NCBI GenBank assembly: GCA_013823325.1
Contig: PNLY01000002.1
Span: 62,001-126,000, forward strand
Length of the DNA stretch: 64,000 nucleotides
Origin: Methylobacterium sp.
GTDB taxonomy: Bacteria > Pseudomonadota > Alphaproteobacteria > Rhizobiales > Beijerinckiaceae
Direction of reading: 5' to 3'
Shown: positions 62,871 to 64,000 of the stretch, piece by piece
Layout: the number at the start of each line of letters is the position of its first letter
How positions within the stretch are numbered: the first letter of the stretch is position 1
Program-made: the position numbers and the translations under genes
The notes under the pieces: generated by a model
The model's input: only the letters and a program-made list of their open reading frames with translations
Databases searched by the model: none
Told to the model about the DNA's origin: nothing

Positions 62871-63049
62871 GACGCCTCGAATTGATCTTCGCCTGCCGGG
62901 TAGCACCTTTGCCGGCGGAATGCGAGCCGGAACGGACGAGATGCGGTGATGCCTGGCCGCCGGAAACCGCGTGAGCGATCGGCTTGATCACCCCGCGGTG
63001 GCATGCAAGCTGCAGAGCTGCTCCATCTCGCAGCGCCAGGGAGAGCGCC

Positions 63050-64000
63050 ATGAACCGGATCGCCAGCGGGCTCGCAGCAGTCCTTCTCAGCCTCGCCCCG
63101 CTCGGCGCGGGCGGCACCGCGATGGCGGCGCCGACCAAGGTCAAGGTCTTCGTCGCCTCGATGTTCGAAATCGGCGCCAATACCGGCGACCGGGCCGGCG
63201 AGTTCCAGCACTGGTACGAGCGCTACTGGCAGAAGAGCCAGCCGCACGAGGCGCGCGGCGCGCTGAAGCCGGTCTATTGCGATGGCGACGGTGTCTGCGG
63301 CGCGGTCCTCGGCATGGGCAAGGTCAACTCCTCCTCCTCGATGCAGGCGATCCTGCTCGATCCCGACTACGACTTCTCGCAGGCCTATTTCCTCATCACC
63401 GGCGTCGCCGGCACGCCGCCCTCGCGCGGCACGATCGGCGACGTTTCCTGGGGCACATGGCTGGTCGACTACGATCTCGGCCATCGCTGGGCGCCGGAGG
63501 AAGGCAAGCCGGGCGAGCCGGTGTTCATGCCGCGCAAGGGCTATGAAGAATACCGGGTCTTCAAGCTCAACCCGGCGCTGGTCGGCTGGGCGACGCGGCT
63601 CAGCGCCGGCGTAAACCTGCAGGATTCGGAGTCGGCGAAGCAGTACCGCCAGCGCTATCCCGACGAGAAGGCGCGGGCGGCGCCCTCCGTCCAGACCGGC
63701 ACGCACATGACCGGCGACACCTTCTTCCACGGCCCCGGCCTGTCGAAGGAGGCGCAGTACATGGCCAAGCTCTACGGCGCCGACGACTACGTCATCACCG
63801 AAATGGAGGCGGCGGCGATCACGCTGGTGATCAAGCGCCAGTTCGGCACCGACCGGATTCTCAGCCTGCGCGGCGCGGTCAATTTCGACCAGGGCAACCC
63901 GAACGAGACGACCTTGCAGCATCTCGACCCGGCACCGGGCCAGACGGCCGGCGGCTTCGCCGAAACCGTCGCCAATGTCGAGGCGGTCGGCTCGCGCGTC
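63050..64000 (+). CDS. Purine nucleoside permease (partial, runs off window)
   Basis: A signal peptide (about 1-26, ending AMAAP) is followed by a NUP-family domain: KVFVASMFEIGANTGDRAGE, YFLITGVAGTPPSRGTIGDV, TGTHMTGDTFFHGPGLS, and ITEMEAAAITLV, characteristic of purine nucleoside permease. 317 codons are visible and no stop is reached, so the 3-prime end is missing. AGGGAGA precedes the ATG by about five bases. Confidence 0.9.
   Translation, partial: MNRIASGLAAVLLSLAPLGAGGTAMAAPTKVKVFVASMFEIGANTGDRAGEFQHWYERYWQKSQPHEARGALKPVYCDGDGVCGAVLGMGKVNSSSSMQAILLDPDYDFSQAYFLITGVAGTPPSRGTIGDVSWGTWLVDYDLGHRWAPEEGKPGEPVFMPRKGYEEYRVFKLNPALVGWATRLSAGVNLQDSESAKQYRQRYPDEKARAAPSVQTGTHMTGDTFFHGPGLSKEAQYMAKLYGADDYVITEMEAAAITLVIKRQFGTDRILSLRGAVNFDQGNPNETTLQHLDPAPGQTAGGFAETVANVEAVGSRV

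Noticed and set aside
1-64000. CRISPR arrays, tRNA or rRNA genes, insertion sequences, integrases
   Set aside because: No direct-repeat array, cloverleaf or rRNA-like segment was recognised, and no transposase or integrase protein appears in any frame.

Overview
The window looks like a chromosomal segment of a high-GC alphaproteobacterium of the Hyphomicrobiales (Rhizobiales). A Bosea-like or related genus is my guess, not a demonstrated placement. The reasons are the gene orders proS-lolC-lolD, lptF-lptG-lptD-pdxA-rsmA, fabD-fabG-acpP-fabF-mltG-yicC-gmk and rpsF-rpsR-DUF2232-rplI-dnaB-alr-radA-cvpA-purF, and intergenic palindromes with the AAAACCGGTnnCCAC core usual in this order. Coding density is high and I see no rRNA, tRNA, CRISPR array, insertion sequence, integrase or attachment site.

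Layout. (1) 1-5020: a four-EF-hand protein, the assimilatory sulfate operon cysH-cysD-cysN (minus strand, with a candidate promoter and operator), a 63-residue small protein and an NTF2-like protein. (2) 5021-7334: an M23 peptidoglycan endopeptidase, divergent from an unusual protein with a caspase-like (clan CD / DUF4347-like) His/Cys signature. (3) 7352-22963: a type VI secretion (T6SS) island. The minus-strand series is ompA-tssA-tssB-tssC-hcp-tssE-tssF-tssG-clpV, and the plus-strand series is vgrG-(DUF6931-like)-tagH. It encodes sheath, tube, spike, most of the baseplate and the recycling ATPase, but no TssJ, TssK, TssL, TssM or PAAR gene. (4) 22973-31596: lolD-lolC-proS, coaD, a chemoreceptor and an ABC-F ATPase. 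(5) 31604-35218: small exported proteins, a lipoprotein, holC and pepA. (6) 35398-43163: LPS transport genes lptF, lptG and lptD, then pdxA, rsmA and an orphan Bug-type binding protein; surA is missing from its usual place between lptD and pdxA. (7) 43177-49913: gmk, yicC, mltG and the fatty-acid synthesis genes. (8) 50258-60195: ribosomal proteins, replicative helicase, alanine racemase, radA, cvpA, purF and an SDR. (9) 60307-64000: a NUDIX hydrolase, der, a YfgM-like membrane protein and the start of a purine nucleoside permease that runs off the right edge.

The genes are mostly housekeeping. Sulfate activation and reduction feed cysteine synthesis. The lol, lpt, fab, mltG, alr and M23 genes build the envelope, and rpsF, rpsR, rplI, dnaB, radA, holC and der serve translation, replication and ribosome assembly. 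The T6SS island, set between the cys and lol loci, is the main accessory element. The points most worth a second look are its missing membrane complex, a TssA whose C-terminal motif is duplicated around a very acidic linker, an RNA hairpin with an anti-Shine-Dalgarno-like loop upstream of tssB, a strong promoter with a built-in inverted repeat between ompA and vgrG, and the caspase-like neighbour.
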